Source: an uncultured Porphyromonadaceae bacterium | GTDB lineage: Bacteria > Bacteroidota > Bacteroidia > Bacteroidales > Muribaculaceae | Assembly (NCBI GenBank): GCA_905193395.1 | Contig: CAJJOO010000005.1 | Location: forward strand, 1-13,798 | Reading direction: 5' to 3' | DNA: 13,798 nucleotides | Shown: positions 7,146-13,065 of the stretch, one piece after another | How the letters are laid out: each line of letters begins with the position of its first letter | Numbering within the stretch: the stretch's first letter is position 1 | Position numbers and translations under genes: made by a program | Notes under the pieces: generated by a model | Told to the model about the DNA's origin: nothing | What the model saw: the letters and a program-made list of their open reading frames with translations, nothing else | Databases searched by the model: none

Positions 7146-7944
7146 AACGCAGTTTGCGGCGTGCCTCGAAGGTCCGGGAATCGTAGTATTCCGGCAGGTA
7201 GTCGATATTGTCCTCGAGGAACAGGAGTATCGAGCGAGTGAACATCTCGGCGGTGTAGTCGTTGTTGCAGTAGCCAACGATAGCGCGGCGGCACAGGTCG
7301 ACGAGTTTACCGCGGGCCGGAGGCAGCGCGTCTTTTGCCTCTTCCTTTATCAGGGCGTCGTAAAGTTCCGGGGAAATCAGTTCGCGGATCTTCATGGACG
7401 CCGGGATAATTTTCGGCATACGTTCGTCGAGGTCGTTGCGCGTCGGGTGTGGATGTCCGAACAGGCGCACATGGTCGGTTTTCCAGAACAGCGTGACGAA
7501 GTCGTCGGCCATTGTCGAGCGGGTAACGTCGCACATGGAGCGCATGCCGTCGAGGATTTCGTCCAGGTAGCGGTCGGCCTGATAGCGCAGTTCATTTGTA
7601 AGGGAGCGCACGCGTTCTGCCGAGGCCGGGGCGACGTTCTGGTTGCTTACGACGCCGAAGCCGGTAGGAGTCAGCACCAGGTCCAGCGACGGTATCTGGC
7701 GTATCAGTGCCGTGGCGCAGATGTATTTGCGGACGTTGAGGCCCAGCGCGCACAGGCGCTCGTAGTTCGGATTCTGGACCCGGTCCTCGATGTCGTCGAG
7801 CGAGTCGAACAGTTCCGGAGTAACGATGCCGCGTGTACGGGCAGTCTCGTAGTCAATCTGAGGAAGGATGGCATCGAAAATGCTTTCATTCGGGGCCATT
7901 GTTGCCGGACATACGCCGACCAGGTCTTCAATTGTGATTTGCAT
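7105..7944 (-). CDS. DUF6712-like protein, probable head-tail connector component
   Basis: A 279-residue, mainly helical protein. The opening (MQITIEDLVGVCPATMAPN...) and the 'TPTGFGVVSNQNVAPASAERVRSLTNEL' segment (~92-119) match my memory of DUF6712 proteins of Bacteroidetes phages ('GF.VVSN.N..PAS..RV..L...L'). It follows the portal-like gene by 13 nt, which is where adaptor or head-completion proteins usually lie. The C-terminal ~40 residues (LPEYYDSRTFEARRKLRYENEKDDPCFFFG) are charged and may be a flexible tail. The family name is moderately sure; the connector role is inferred from position. Confidence 0.65.
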   Translation of the reverse strand: MQITIEDLVGVCPATMAPNESIFDAILPQIDYETARTRGIVTPELFDSLDDIEDRVQNPNYERLCALGLNVRKYICATALIRQIPSLDLVLTPTGFGVVSNQNVAPASAERVRSLTNELRYQADRYLDEILDGMRSMCDVTRSTMADDFVTLFWKTDHVRLFGHPHPTRNDLDERMPKIIPASMKIRELISPELYDALIKEEAKDALPPARGKLVDLCRRAIVGYCNNDYTAEMFTRSILLFLEDNIDYLPEYYDSRTFEARRKLRYENEKDDPCFFFG

Positions 7945-7957
7945 TGTGGTTGATTAT

Positions 7958-9376
7958 TTATTGGTTAGGATTGTCACCTGTACCGTCCGGGTTCTTGCGC
8001 ACGGCGTCGGTGTTTTTGTCGAGTGTTGTAAGCAGGATGATGGGGACGTATGGTTTTACCTTGCGTTCCCATCCGTTGAAATGAATGATAATGTTGTGGA
8101 CCTTCGAGAGCATGTCGTGGAAGGCCGTCTCGAGCGACTCTTTGAGGGTAAAAAGTTCTCGTTTGTCGGAGCCCGAGTTGTTACTCTGGCTCTTGCCGGG
8201 AGTGGCTCCGACCAGGTTTGGATGTATGTTGGTGCCGTAACATATCATGTTCGAGGCCTCCTCGGTGTCGTCGTTCCAGTCGCCGCCTTCCTTGGTGGTA
8301 TCGATAAGGTTGATTCGGACCATTCGCTGCTCCTTGCCGTAGGAGTCGATGTAATAGCCGGTAATCCATACCTTCCCGGAGTTCTCGATGCCGGTGACAA
8401 AGTTCTTGATGTTTTCCTTTTCCTGCTTGATACGTTTGGCAATGGCTACCGGGTCCGTAAGGTGTTCCTCGGCAATGATCGAGGGCCAGTAGTCCTTGTG
8501 TATCTCCACCTGGTATTTCAGCGAAGAATGGTTGCGGATTTTGGCTTTCTTGGCCTTGCCGATAAGGCGTTTGAGGTCGAACCAGTCGCCGCGGAAGATT
8601 GCCGTGTAATACGGCGACGGATAGTAACGGTTGCCGGGGGTGGGGAATTTCATCAGCACGGCAAACTTGCGCCGTTTCGTTCGTTCGCAGGTCCGGCCGT
8701 CGGCACCCGGCTCGCGGCCCATGAGAACCATCAGGTGCCCCAGCGGGTCCTTTTCATTCAGCAGCGGAAGCACCTCGACGTCGTCGTGGGTCAGGGCCGA
8801 TGGATTGCGCCAGTTGGCATAGAACACGTGGTTCACTCGGCCCTTTTCGTCTGCCTTTTCAAAACGGCAGAAACCGGCGTCCTTGTGGCGCACCTGGACG
8901 ATTTTCGTGCCGGCGCGGTTGAGGATGATCACGGCGACGGAGAAGAAATAATATTTCATGTCCGTACACTGCTCAAGGAAGAACTCCGGCATGGAATTCC
9001 GCATCATGAAACGCTCGATTTCCGGGTCCCCGGAAGGTTTGCCGGTGACGCGGTCGACGTACTGCATTCCGCTGCCGTAGGCTGTGAGGATGTTGAAGAA
9101 CAGGTTCTGCGACAGCACCTCGTCGGAGGCTATCGTGCGGGTCAGGCGGTAGGGAAGCATGTCGTCGAAGCCGAACGGCATGTAGCGCATGCCCGGACGC
9201 CCGGGAACCTGCTGCGGGTCCATTGGGTAGGCGTCCTCGTCGAACAGGTCGGCCGAGTCGGAGACGGTGGCCAGGGCCATGTTTTGCGGCACGCGGATGT
9301 CGTAAATCTCGCCCGCGGGTGTCAGCGACTGCTCGAAGGCCGCCATGTTTCTGTCATCTGATAATTTCGTATCCAT
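7958..9376 (-). CDS. Portal-like protein
   Basis: A 472-residue protein. After a disordered N-terminus (~1-60) come a helical segment 'RTIASDEVLSQNLFFNILTAYGSGMQYVD' (~80-110), a strand-rich section ('YYFFSVAVIILNRAGTKIVQVRHKDAGFCRF', ~143-173), a long charged helix (~270-315) and 'ASNMICYGTNIHPNLVGATPG' followed by a Ser/Asn/Gly loop and a long helix (LFTLKESLETAFHDMLSKVHN, ~395-420). The 'small residue-rich loop then long helix' near the C-terminus is typical of phage portal proteins. It would form the dodecameric ring through which DNA is packaged. It overlaps the upstream gene by 23 nt. No terminase or capsid gene is adjacent. Portal is the best reading but is not proven. Confidence 0.65.
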   Translation of the reverse strand: MDTKLSDDRNMAAFEQSLTPAGEIYDIRVPQNMALATVSDSADLFDEDAYPMDPQQVPGRPGMRYMPFGFDDMLPYRLTRTIASDEVLSQNLFFNILTAYGSGMQYVDRVTGKPSGDPEIERFMMRNSMPEFFLEQCTDMKYYFFSVAVIILNRAGTKIVQVRHKDAGFCRFEKADEKGRVNHVFYANWRNPSALTHDDVEVLPLLNEKDPLGHLMVLMGREPGADGRTCERTKRRKFAVLMKFPTPGNRYYPSPYYTAIFRGDWFDLKRLIGKAKKAKIRNHSSLKYQVEIHKDYWPSIIAEEHLTDPVAIAKRIKQEKENIKNFVTGIENSGKVWITGYYIDSYGKEQRMVRINLIDTTKEGGDWNDDTEEASNMICYGTNIHPNLVGATPGKSQSNNSGSDKRELFTLKESLETAFHDMLSKVHNIIIHFNGWERKVKPYVPIILLTTLDKNTDAVRKNPDGTGDNPNQ

Positions 9377-9608
9377 TTATTTCGAATAGTGTTATGTCGC
9401 GGAATCGGCGCCACACGTGGCTGTGCGGGAACTTGACGAGGTGTGTTCCGCCGCGCCAATGTGTTCCGGCGCAGGTCACGCCGCGGTAAACAAGTATTTC
9501 GCCTGTGGTCAGTTTCCACAGGCGCAGGTCGCAGGGCTGCCCGCTCTCGAGCAGGGCGAACGCATCCTTCCAGTGGATGCAGCGGTCGGGTCTACGCGAA
9601 GGTGTCAT
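9354..9608 (-). CDS. Small conserved phage protein
   Basis: An 84-residue protein from the ATG at 9608; an upstream TTG (9623) would add five residues inside the overlap with the 349-aa gene. It is strand-rich and contains 'LWKLTTGEILVYRGVTCAGTHWRGGTHLVKFP' and ends 'FRDITLFEINGYEIIR'. I recall small Bacteroidales phage proteins with the same 'W..TGEI..Y.......H..GGT....L' pattern; they look like a single beta-barrel domain. It overlaps both neighbours (17 nt and 23 nt), so it is translated with them. The function is unknown. Confidence 0.7.
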   Translation of the reverse strand: MTPSRRPDRCIHWKDAFALLESGQPCDLRLWKLTTGEILVYRGVTCAGTHWRGGTHLVKFPHSHVWRRFRDITLFEINGYEIIR

Positions 9609-10641
9609 CGAAGGTGCTGTCAAAGGTGTTAACGGAGGGCTGCGCCTCGATTTCCGTTGTGCGCCGAGAGGCAGGGCGATAGGTGAACGACAGGATGTTC
9701 AGTTCTGCCGGATCGTCCGTGTGCTTCACTTCGCAGTCGGTGATAAGAAGGGCAGCCCCGGCGGTGCCGTGCACGTCCAAGGCGTAGACTTCGGAGGCGC
9801 GGGCAAGGTCCATGGCCACGGGGACCATTGACGCCGACATCGGGCCGGTCGAGACCTTGTGGCTCACGACTTCCGTGATGTCGTAAACGCGCGTCTCCCC
9901 TCCGATATTGGCCGTGGAGCGCGTATATGCAGGTTCCGTGGAGCGTATGCCGCGGGCATACAGCGTTTCCGGCGCGCCGAAACGGTTGCGGAACCAGAAG
10001 GCAGCGCCCGCCTCCGGAGCGTGCGCCATTACCATATAAGCGGCGCGGCGCCGGCCACACTGCACCGTGTAGGATATCAGTTGCATGCCCGGCTTTACGA
10101 ATTGGGCCGGAGACACATCCAGTGTGTTGAGGCCCGCGCTGACGCCCAGGCTGAAAGTCTGCGACGTGATTTTGCCGGCCGGTCCTGTCGTCTCCGAGGC
10201 GTAGTGGTATACGGCCGTCACAGTGGCTGTCTCGCCATCCGCCACATAGGCCGTGAGCAATTCGCGGCAGCCGGCGAGGGTGTGGCGAGTTCCGGTGCAT
10301 GCCGTCAGGAAACGCGACGACAGGAACGACGATGCCGGGATATCCACGCGCGAAGCGCAGCTGAACACCTTGATTCCGCCCTCGATGGCCGACGCGCCGT
10401 CGACGCTGAGCGTGATGGAGGCGAACACCTCCGGGATGTATGCTTCCAGGACGCGGTCGAGGTCGTAGACCGTGACGTGGCCGGCAGCGTCGGCAATGTA
10501 TGTATTTTCAAAAACAGTGCCCTCGCCCGCCACTGCCACAGCCAGCGTCACTGTGCCGTCGGGTGTGCCTGTGAGGTCCAGGCGGCAGAACCGGTCGCTG
10601 AACATCACGGAGGCGAGGGTAGGGGATGTTATCCGGGACAT
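9592..10641 (-). CDS. Beta-rich phage structural protein, first gene of the virion operon
   Basis: A 349-residue protein; the ATG at 10641 lies ~14 nt after the predicted transcription start, and the longer in-frame extension to 10821 crosses the terminator and promoter, so it is rejected. The protein is nearly all beta (many Val/Thr/Ala strands), with paired Cys and a C-terminal 'LSFTYRPASRR..' and 'FDSTFDDTFA' end that I associate with Bacteroidales phage proteins. No enzyme motif is seen. A virion, tail-tip or decoration role is possible. Its position before the portal-like gene is unusual for a tail protein. Named only as structural, by context. Confidence 0.65.
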   Translation of the reverse strand: MSRITSPTLASVMFSDRFCRLDLTGTPDGTVTLAVAVAGEGTVFENTYIADAAGHVTVYDLDRVLEAYIPEVFASITLSVDGASAIEGGIKVFSCASRVDIPASSFLSSRFLTACTGTRHTLAGCRELLTAYVADGETATVTAVYHYASETTGPAGKITSQTFSLGVSAGLNTLDVSPAQFVKPGMQLISYTVQCGRRRAAYMVMAHAPEAGAAFWFRNRFGAPETLYARGIRSTEPAYTRSTANIGGETRVYDITEVVSHKVSTGPMSASMVPVAMDLARASEVYALDVHGTAGAALLITDCEVKHTDDPAELNILSFTYRPASRRTTEIEAQPSVNTFDSTFDDTFA

Positions 10642-10658
10642 GATAATTTCATTTTTTG

Positions 10659-10689
10659 CAAAGGTAGTACGAAAGTTTTTGGATAAAAA
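10659..10689 (-). promoter_or_regulatory. Promoter of the virion operon
   Basis: TACCTTTG (10666-10659) is preceded, 19 nt upstream, by TTTT (10689-10686). The -7 box is perfect and the -33 box is one base off TTTG. The T-run of the upstream terminator supplies the -33 box. The predicted leader before the ATG at 10641 is only about 14 nt. Confidence 0.6.
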
Positions 10690-10724
10690 GACGGGAGCGG
10701 CGCCGTCGCGGCGGTGCCCCCGTC
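10685..10724 (-). terminator. Intrinsic terminator after the 110-aa gene
   Basis: On the minus strand GACGGG pairs with CCCGTC around a GC-rich imperfect stem (10724-10690), followed by TTTTT (10689-10685). It separates the small-gene operon from the virion operon. Confidence 0.75.
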
Positions 10725-10846
10725 GATGAAACATTGAAAACGTTCTTACATGTATAATCCTCGGCCGGCCGGGGCGTATTATGCCCGTGACAGCCCCGTC
10801 TCCCGACGGAACTGCGCGCATGCCGGCTGGCTAATTCAAAGAATTT
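10725..10846. other. Structured non-coding gap
   Basis: No gene is seen. It holds a CCGTC-TCCC-GACGG hairpin (10796-10809; GNRA-type GGGA loop on the minus strand), a GGGC/GCCC stem (10772-10786), the palindrome GGCCGGCC (10763-10770) and GTGACAGCCCC (10787-10797), an 11-mer also present at 1971-1981 at the start of the candidate small RNA. It is probably the 3' untranslated region of the 110-aa gene; no promoter is clear. Confidence 0.4.
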
Positions 10847-11179
10847 TTATTGCTGTTCGGGTGGAGTGGGGCCGTCCTCGCAGGGCGTGGGCGCCTTGCG
10901 CATGGCCCATTCATGGCCGCCCTGAGGATTGACACGGAGACGGAAACCAAGATATGCCATTGTGACGGCCACGTCCGTCGTCGTAAGCGCACAAATATCC
11001 TCGAGCGCGTAGGCTATTTCCAGGGATGTCCAACCCACGGCCTCCGGGTCGTCGATTTCGGCCGGTGTGTAGTCCCTGGCGAACATGGCCACGATGGGAG
11101 CGGTGACGGGCAAAGATTCCGGGACGTCGGCACCGGAAATCACTGCCATAACCTTGACGAGATATTCCGAGCGTGTCAT
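10847..11179 (-). CDS. Unknown 110-residue phage protein
   Basis: Mostly helical, starting MTRSEYLVKVMAVISGADVP and including 'DPEAVGWTSLEIAYALEDICALTTTDVAVTMAYLGFRLR'; the last ~20 residues are Pro-rich and likely disordered. No family recognised. The ATG overlaps the TGA of the membrane-protein gene (ATGA) and is preceded by AAGGAGGTGA, a textbook Shine-Dalgarno sequence that is rare in Bacteroidetes. It is the last gene before a strong terminator and directly precedes the virion operon, so it might act in assembly or regulation, but nothing in the sequence shows which. Confidence 0.7.
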   Translation of the reverse strand: MTRSEYLVKVMAVISGADVPESLPVTAPIVAMFARDYTPAEIDDPEAVGWTSLEIAYALEDICALTTTDVAVTMAYLGFRLRVNPQGGHEWAMRKAPTPCEDGPTPPEQQ

Positions 11180-11457
11180 TGCTCACCTCCTTCCTGTGCT
11201 GAGGGTAAGGGCATGCGGCAGGCGCGGACGGCCCAGACGGCAGCCCAGGGGAGGGCGGCCAGGCAGATCCGGCCGACGGCCGACTGTGCTGCGGCATCGT
11301 CGGCCGCGGTGAAGATGGCCAGCCACATTGCGGCCGTGGCCGTGATACCAACGACGGCCGAGACGCGGGCCGAGAACATGGCGCTGATGGCGCGGGAGAT
11401 TGAGAAACGGGCGGCTTGGTTGCGGCGCCGCGGGGCCGACAGGGCAATTGCTTTCAT
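11176..11457 (-). CDS. Small membrane protein with two hydrophobic segments
   Basis: A 93-residue protein from the ATG at 11457; a TTG at 11484 in frame would add nine residues but lies inside the hairpin, so ATG is preferred. A basic start (MKAIALSAPRRRNQAARFSIS) precedes two hydrophobic stretches, ~22-50 (MFSARVSAVVGITATAAMWLAIF) and ~62-80 (VGRICLAALPWAAVWAV). The N-terminus is positively charged, favouring N-in topology. The start codon is one base beyond the end of an 18-bp inverted repeat, so translation may depend on RNA structure. Coupled by ATGA to the 110-aa gene. Similar small membrane proteins occur in Bacteroidales phages as I recall; function unknown. Confidence 0.7.
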   Translation of the reverse strand: MKAIALSAPRRRNQAARFSISRAISAMFSARVSAVVGITATAAMWLAIFTAADDAAAQSAVGRICLAALPWAAVWAVRACRMPLPSAQEGGEQ

Positions 11458-11458
11458 T

Positions 11459-11522
11459 GCATCAGTGGTGTAGCAGGCAGACAAAAAAAACGGCTGCCGT
11501 TCCGCTGCTACACCACTGATGC
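11459..11522. repeat. Perfect 18-bp inverted repeat with 28-bp spacer
   Basis: GCATCAGTGGTGTAGCAG (11459-11476) and its exact reverse complement (11505-11522). The spacer holds the A8/T8 tract and the 3' arm of the terminator stem. A third, 13-bp related copy (one mismatch) is at 11644-11656. Confidence 0.9.
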
Positions 11523-11562
11523 CGTCTCTTGCGAGCGCTTTTTGGATACGGAACGGACAGCC
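11483..11562 (-). terminator. Second leader terminator (T8)
   Basis: GGCTGTCCGTTCCG (11562-11549) pairs with CGGAACGGCAGCC (11504-11492), 13 bp with one bulged T, followed after one G by eight T. A smaller local hairpin (AACGG-CAG-CCGTT) directly before the T-run could also terminate. The 44-nt loop contains a CTC-GCAA-GAG tetraloop hairpin and the A' motif. Confidence 0.55.
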
Positions 11563-11587
11563 TTAAAATTATGTCGTTAACAGGCAT

Positions 11588-11612
11588 AAAAAAGCCCGTC
11601 CGGATGTCGAGC
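11588..11612 (-). terminator. First leader terminator (T6)
   Basis: GCTCG (11612-11608) pairs with CGGGC (11598-11594, one U-G), then TTTTTT. It would end a ~65-nt RNA started at the promoter 11661-11691 unless read through. Confidence 0.5.
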
Positions 11613-11660
11613 ATTAACCGCGCCCGTGCGAGACAGTCAACTGTCAGTGATGTAGCGCCA

Positions 11661-11691
11661 CAAAATTACGACAAGTTTTCCACTTGGCAAA
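11661..11691 (-). promoter_or_regulatory. Consensus promoter of the leader / small-gene operon
   Basis: TTTG (11691-11688), 19 nt, TAATTTTG (11668-11661): a perfect match to the Bacteroidetes housekeeping consensus, with the same 19-nt spacing as two other promoters in this window. Start of transcription is expected near 11655, just at copy A1 of the leader motif. Confidence 0.7.
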
Positions 11692-11727
11692 TCATTTAAG
11701 AGACTTTAACACAGGTGGGCGAAAAGG

Positions 11728-12189
11728 TTAGGTTTCTCTTCTATGTCGATTCATCAACTCGTAGAAATCTATCTCGGCGACAGTAGGAATCATAAAAGAG
11801 AATAAAGTTTTCCCATTTTTATTCGATATTGCAAACGAGCCTTGCGAGATAAGATCCATACCTAGCAAAATGCCGCGGTCGGGTGATGTGCCTATGCTGT
11901 CAACGATAGCAACATTTAATTTTATTGGAGGCATGTTGTGTACCATTTTGACTTCAACCGATGCAAAATCCACATAAGAAATTCCTTGCACAGTCATAAT
12001 AGGTCTTTTTTCCACATTTGTTAAAAGTCCGAGAGTCGAGGCCAAATGAACTGAGATGGCGCTGCTAATGGCTCCGGTGTCCCATACTGCTATTGTATTC
12101 GCCGAATAATTCCCAAAAGGATTAGAAACTACGACCTCTGATTCGATAACTCTCATCATCTCAGAATATTGTATTGTCAGAGTCAACAT
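11728..12189 (-). CDS. Retropepsin-like aspartic protease
   Basis: A 153-residue protein from the ATG at 12189, which overlaps the upstream gene by 7 nt (a longer in-frame start at 12225 is less likely). The catalytic signature is V-W-D37-T-G-A40 within 'NTIAVWDTGAISSAIS'; the second hallmark, a hydrophobic-hydrophobic-Gly block, is 'GILLGMDLIS' (~110-119), followed by strands ending 'TLFSFMIPT'. One D-T-G motif and this length mean a single-domain clan AA peptidase that must dimerise, like retroviral proteases and bacterial gag-asp-type proteins. There is no signal peptide or membrane segment, so it is cytoplasmic. It could process a phage or host protein, or act with the small partner as a moron. 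Base composition is markedly more AT-rich than the virion genes. Confidence 0.8.
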   Translation of the reverse strand: MLTLTIQYSEMMRVIESEVVVSNPFGNYSANTIAVWDTGAISSAISVHLASTLGLLTNVEKRPIMTVQGISYVDFASVEVKMVHNMPPIKLNVAIVDSIGTSPDRGILLGMDLISQGSFAISNKNGKTLFSFMIPTVAEIDFYELMNRHRRET

Positions 12190-12449
12190 GGGAGAAGAGT
12201 GCAACGAGGTGAAACATGTCCCCATATATCATTTTGTGGGTCGCCTGAACATTCGTAAATCGAATAGCATTTATATTTGCGATATTCCGCCTCTTCCTTT
12301 GCATCCCAGTAAGTGCGAGCCGAGTATGTTACTCTGCCATCACATATCACGACGAATTTGTTTTTGTACGCCTTGCAAAGTGTATCGTAATTATCAACGA
12401 AGTATTTGAGCCGTGGATATTTATCCGGGATATCCAAGTGTAAATTCAT
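12183..12449 (-). CDS. Small DUF5678-like partner of the protease
   Basis: An 88-residue protein with 'LCKAYKNKFVVICDGRVTYSARTYWDAKEEAEYRKYKCYSIYECSGD' (~24-70), which follows the DUF5678-type pattern 'y.gk.Vvi.dg.V......d..ea......'. The remaining C-terminus holds two Cys near the end (TLLPC). It is first in a two-gene unit with its own promoter 27 nt upstream, and its end overlaps the protease start. I recall such small proteins next to retropepsin-like genes in many bacteria and archaea, so the pair is probably functional; whether it is inhibitor, substrate or adaptor is unknown. Family assignment is by pattern only. Confidence 0.7.
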   Translation of the reverse strand: MNLHLDIPDKYPRLKYFVDNYDTLCKAYKNKFVVICDGRVTYSARTYWDAKEEAEYRKYKCYSIYECSGDPQNDIWGHVSPRCTLLPC

Positions 12450-12475
12450 CTCATGATTTTGTTTAAAGTCAGTTA

Positions 12476-12506
12476 CAAATATACAATAATTAATCCATAC
12501 AACAAA
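12476..12506 (-). promoter_or_regulatory. Consensus promoter of the DUF5678-like/protease unit
   Basis: TTTG (12506-12503), 19 nt, TATATTTG (12483-12476): a perfect consensus. The TTTG is also the T-run of the terminator of the upstream gene. The transcript start would be about 20 nt before the ATG at 12449. Confidence 0.7.
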
Positions 12507-12534
12507 ACACCCCCGCCGCGATGGGCGAGGGTGT
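12503..12534 (-). terminator. Intrinsic terminator after the DUF5053-like gene
   Basis: An 11-bp stem (arms 12534-12524 and 12517-12507, loop of 6) followed by TTTT. One pair is G-U on the minus strand but C-A on the plus strand, supporting minus-strand use. Confidence 0.8.
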
Positions 12535-12577
12535 GGGTCCGGCCTTGACGGACTTTGTCAAATTAAACAAGGCGGAG

Positions 12578-12832
12578 TTAAATACTGTCGGCCGCGCGGC
12601 GGATTCGGTCAGATAAATCGCAGAGAGCGCCTTTGAGTTGCATCGCTTCCTCAGGAGTAAAGCCCCCTGCGCCGCCATTGCCGTCGATGCCATCGAGTTT
12701 GTGATACAGCCACGAACTCGATTTGCCGAAATAAGTTCGTGCAATCTCGCGCCAGGAGATGGCCACGAGAATGTCGGACATCTTGCTTTTTACGTCCGGG
12801 ATGAAGTTTTTTGCTTGGATGACTGTTTCCAT
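12578..12832 (-). CDS. DUF5053-like protein, possible helix-turn-helix regulator
   Basis: An 84-residue helical protein. The block 'ISWREIARTYFGKSSSWLYHKLDGIDGNGGAGGFTPEEAMQLKGALCDLSDRIRRAADSI' (by parts, ~25-84) matches my recollection of DUF5053, a small Bacteroidetes family. 'REIARTYFGKSSSWLYHKLDG' has the spacing of a helix-turn-helix, with S-S-S-W-L-Y in the recognition helix, so DNA binding is plausible. It is co-transcribed with the 50-aa gene from a promoter with a palindromic operator and could act on that operator or on later promoters. No nuclease or ligand motif is seen. Confidence 0.75.
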   Translation of the reverse strand: METVIQAKNFIPDVKSKMSDILVAISWREIARTYFGKSSSWLYHKLDGIDGNGGAGGFTPEEAMQLKGALCDLSDRIRRAADSI

Positions 12833-12849
12833 ATTATTGGGTTTTAATT

Positions 12850-12876
12850 CCCTCCCTCTCTTCGAGAGAGGGAGGG
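12850..12876 (-). other. Strong intercistronic hairpin
   Basis: A perfect 12-bp stem (CCCTCCCTCTCT and its complement) with a 3-nt loop between the 50-aa and DUF5053-like genes. No T-run follows on either strand, so it is not a clear terminator. It may stabilise or separate the two messages. Confidence 0.6.
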
Positions 12877-12884
12877 GAGAATTG

Positions 12885-13037
12885 TCAGGGGAGGTCTGTG
12901 AGTTCGTCGACGAGTTGCTGAATGTAGTAGAGCATCTGAGGATAACCGTTAGGGAAACTCTTTTGATAATTTCGGATGGCTCTTATCAGTTCCTCCTCTT
13001 TTTCGGTCAGTTTGATTTTTTCGTTTCGTTTTTTCAT
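12885..13037 (-). CDS. Small helical phage protein (50 residues)
   Basis: Reads MKKRNEKIKLTEKEEELIRA, then IRNYQKSFPNGYPQMLYYIQQLVDELTDLP. It is charged and almost all helix, with a Pro-Asn-Gly turn in the middle, so two helices. I recall similar short proteins ('EKELIEAIRNYR.S.PNG') in Bacteroidales phages and elements. It follows a promoter with an operator and is first in a two-gene unit with the DUF5053-like gene. The function is unknown; the short length and charge are compatible with a regulatory or anti-host role but nothing more can be said. Confidence 0.7.
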   Translation of the reverse strand: MKKRNEKIKLTEKEEELIRAIRNYQKSFPNGYPQMLYYIQQLVDELTDLP

Positions 13038-13065
13038 TGTGGGGTACTTGTTTAATTTGACACCA

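Larger units (their letters stand above)
11458..11656 (-). promoter_or_regulatory. Structured ~200-nt leader with two terminators (candidate attenuator)
   Basis: Between the promoter at 11661-11691 and the ATG at 11457 the minus-strand RNA carries, in order: copy A1 of a 13-mer (GCTACATCACTGA, 11656-11644), a GACAG-TTGA-CTGTC hairpin (11645-11632), terminator 1 (11612-11588), the 5' arm of a 13-bp stem (11562-11549), the reverse-complement copy A' (11519-11507), the 3' arm of that stem (11504-11492), eight T (11490-11483), and copy A2 (GCTACACCACTGA, 11474-11462). A' can pair with A1 (one G-U) or with A2 (18 bp, perfect), but not both. This is the layout of an RNA switch; the signal it might sense is unknown. 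Confidence 0.5.

Noticed and set aside
7868..9361. 497-residue open frame on the plus strand
   Set aside because: Lies wholly against the portal-like gene, no start signal or family pattern; the minus-strand gene has clear neighbours and overlaps.
9859..10686. 275-residue open frame on the plus strand
   Set aside because: Antisense to the 349-aa gene; Arg-rich and without motifs, and it runs through the virion promoter.
10642..10821. N-terminal extension of the 349-aa protein
   Set aside because: It would be encoded across a terminator and promoter; the ATG at 10641 fits the predicted transcript start.
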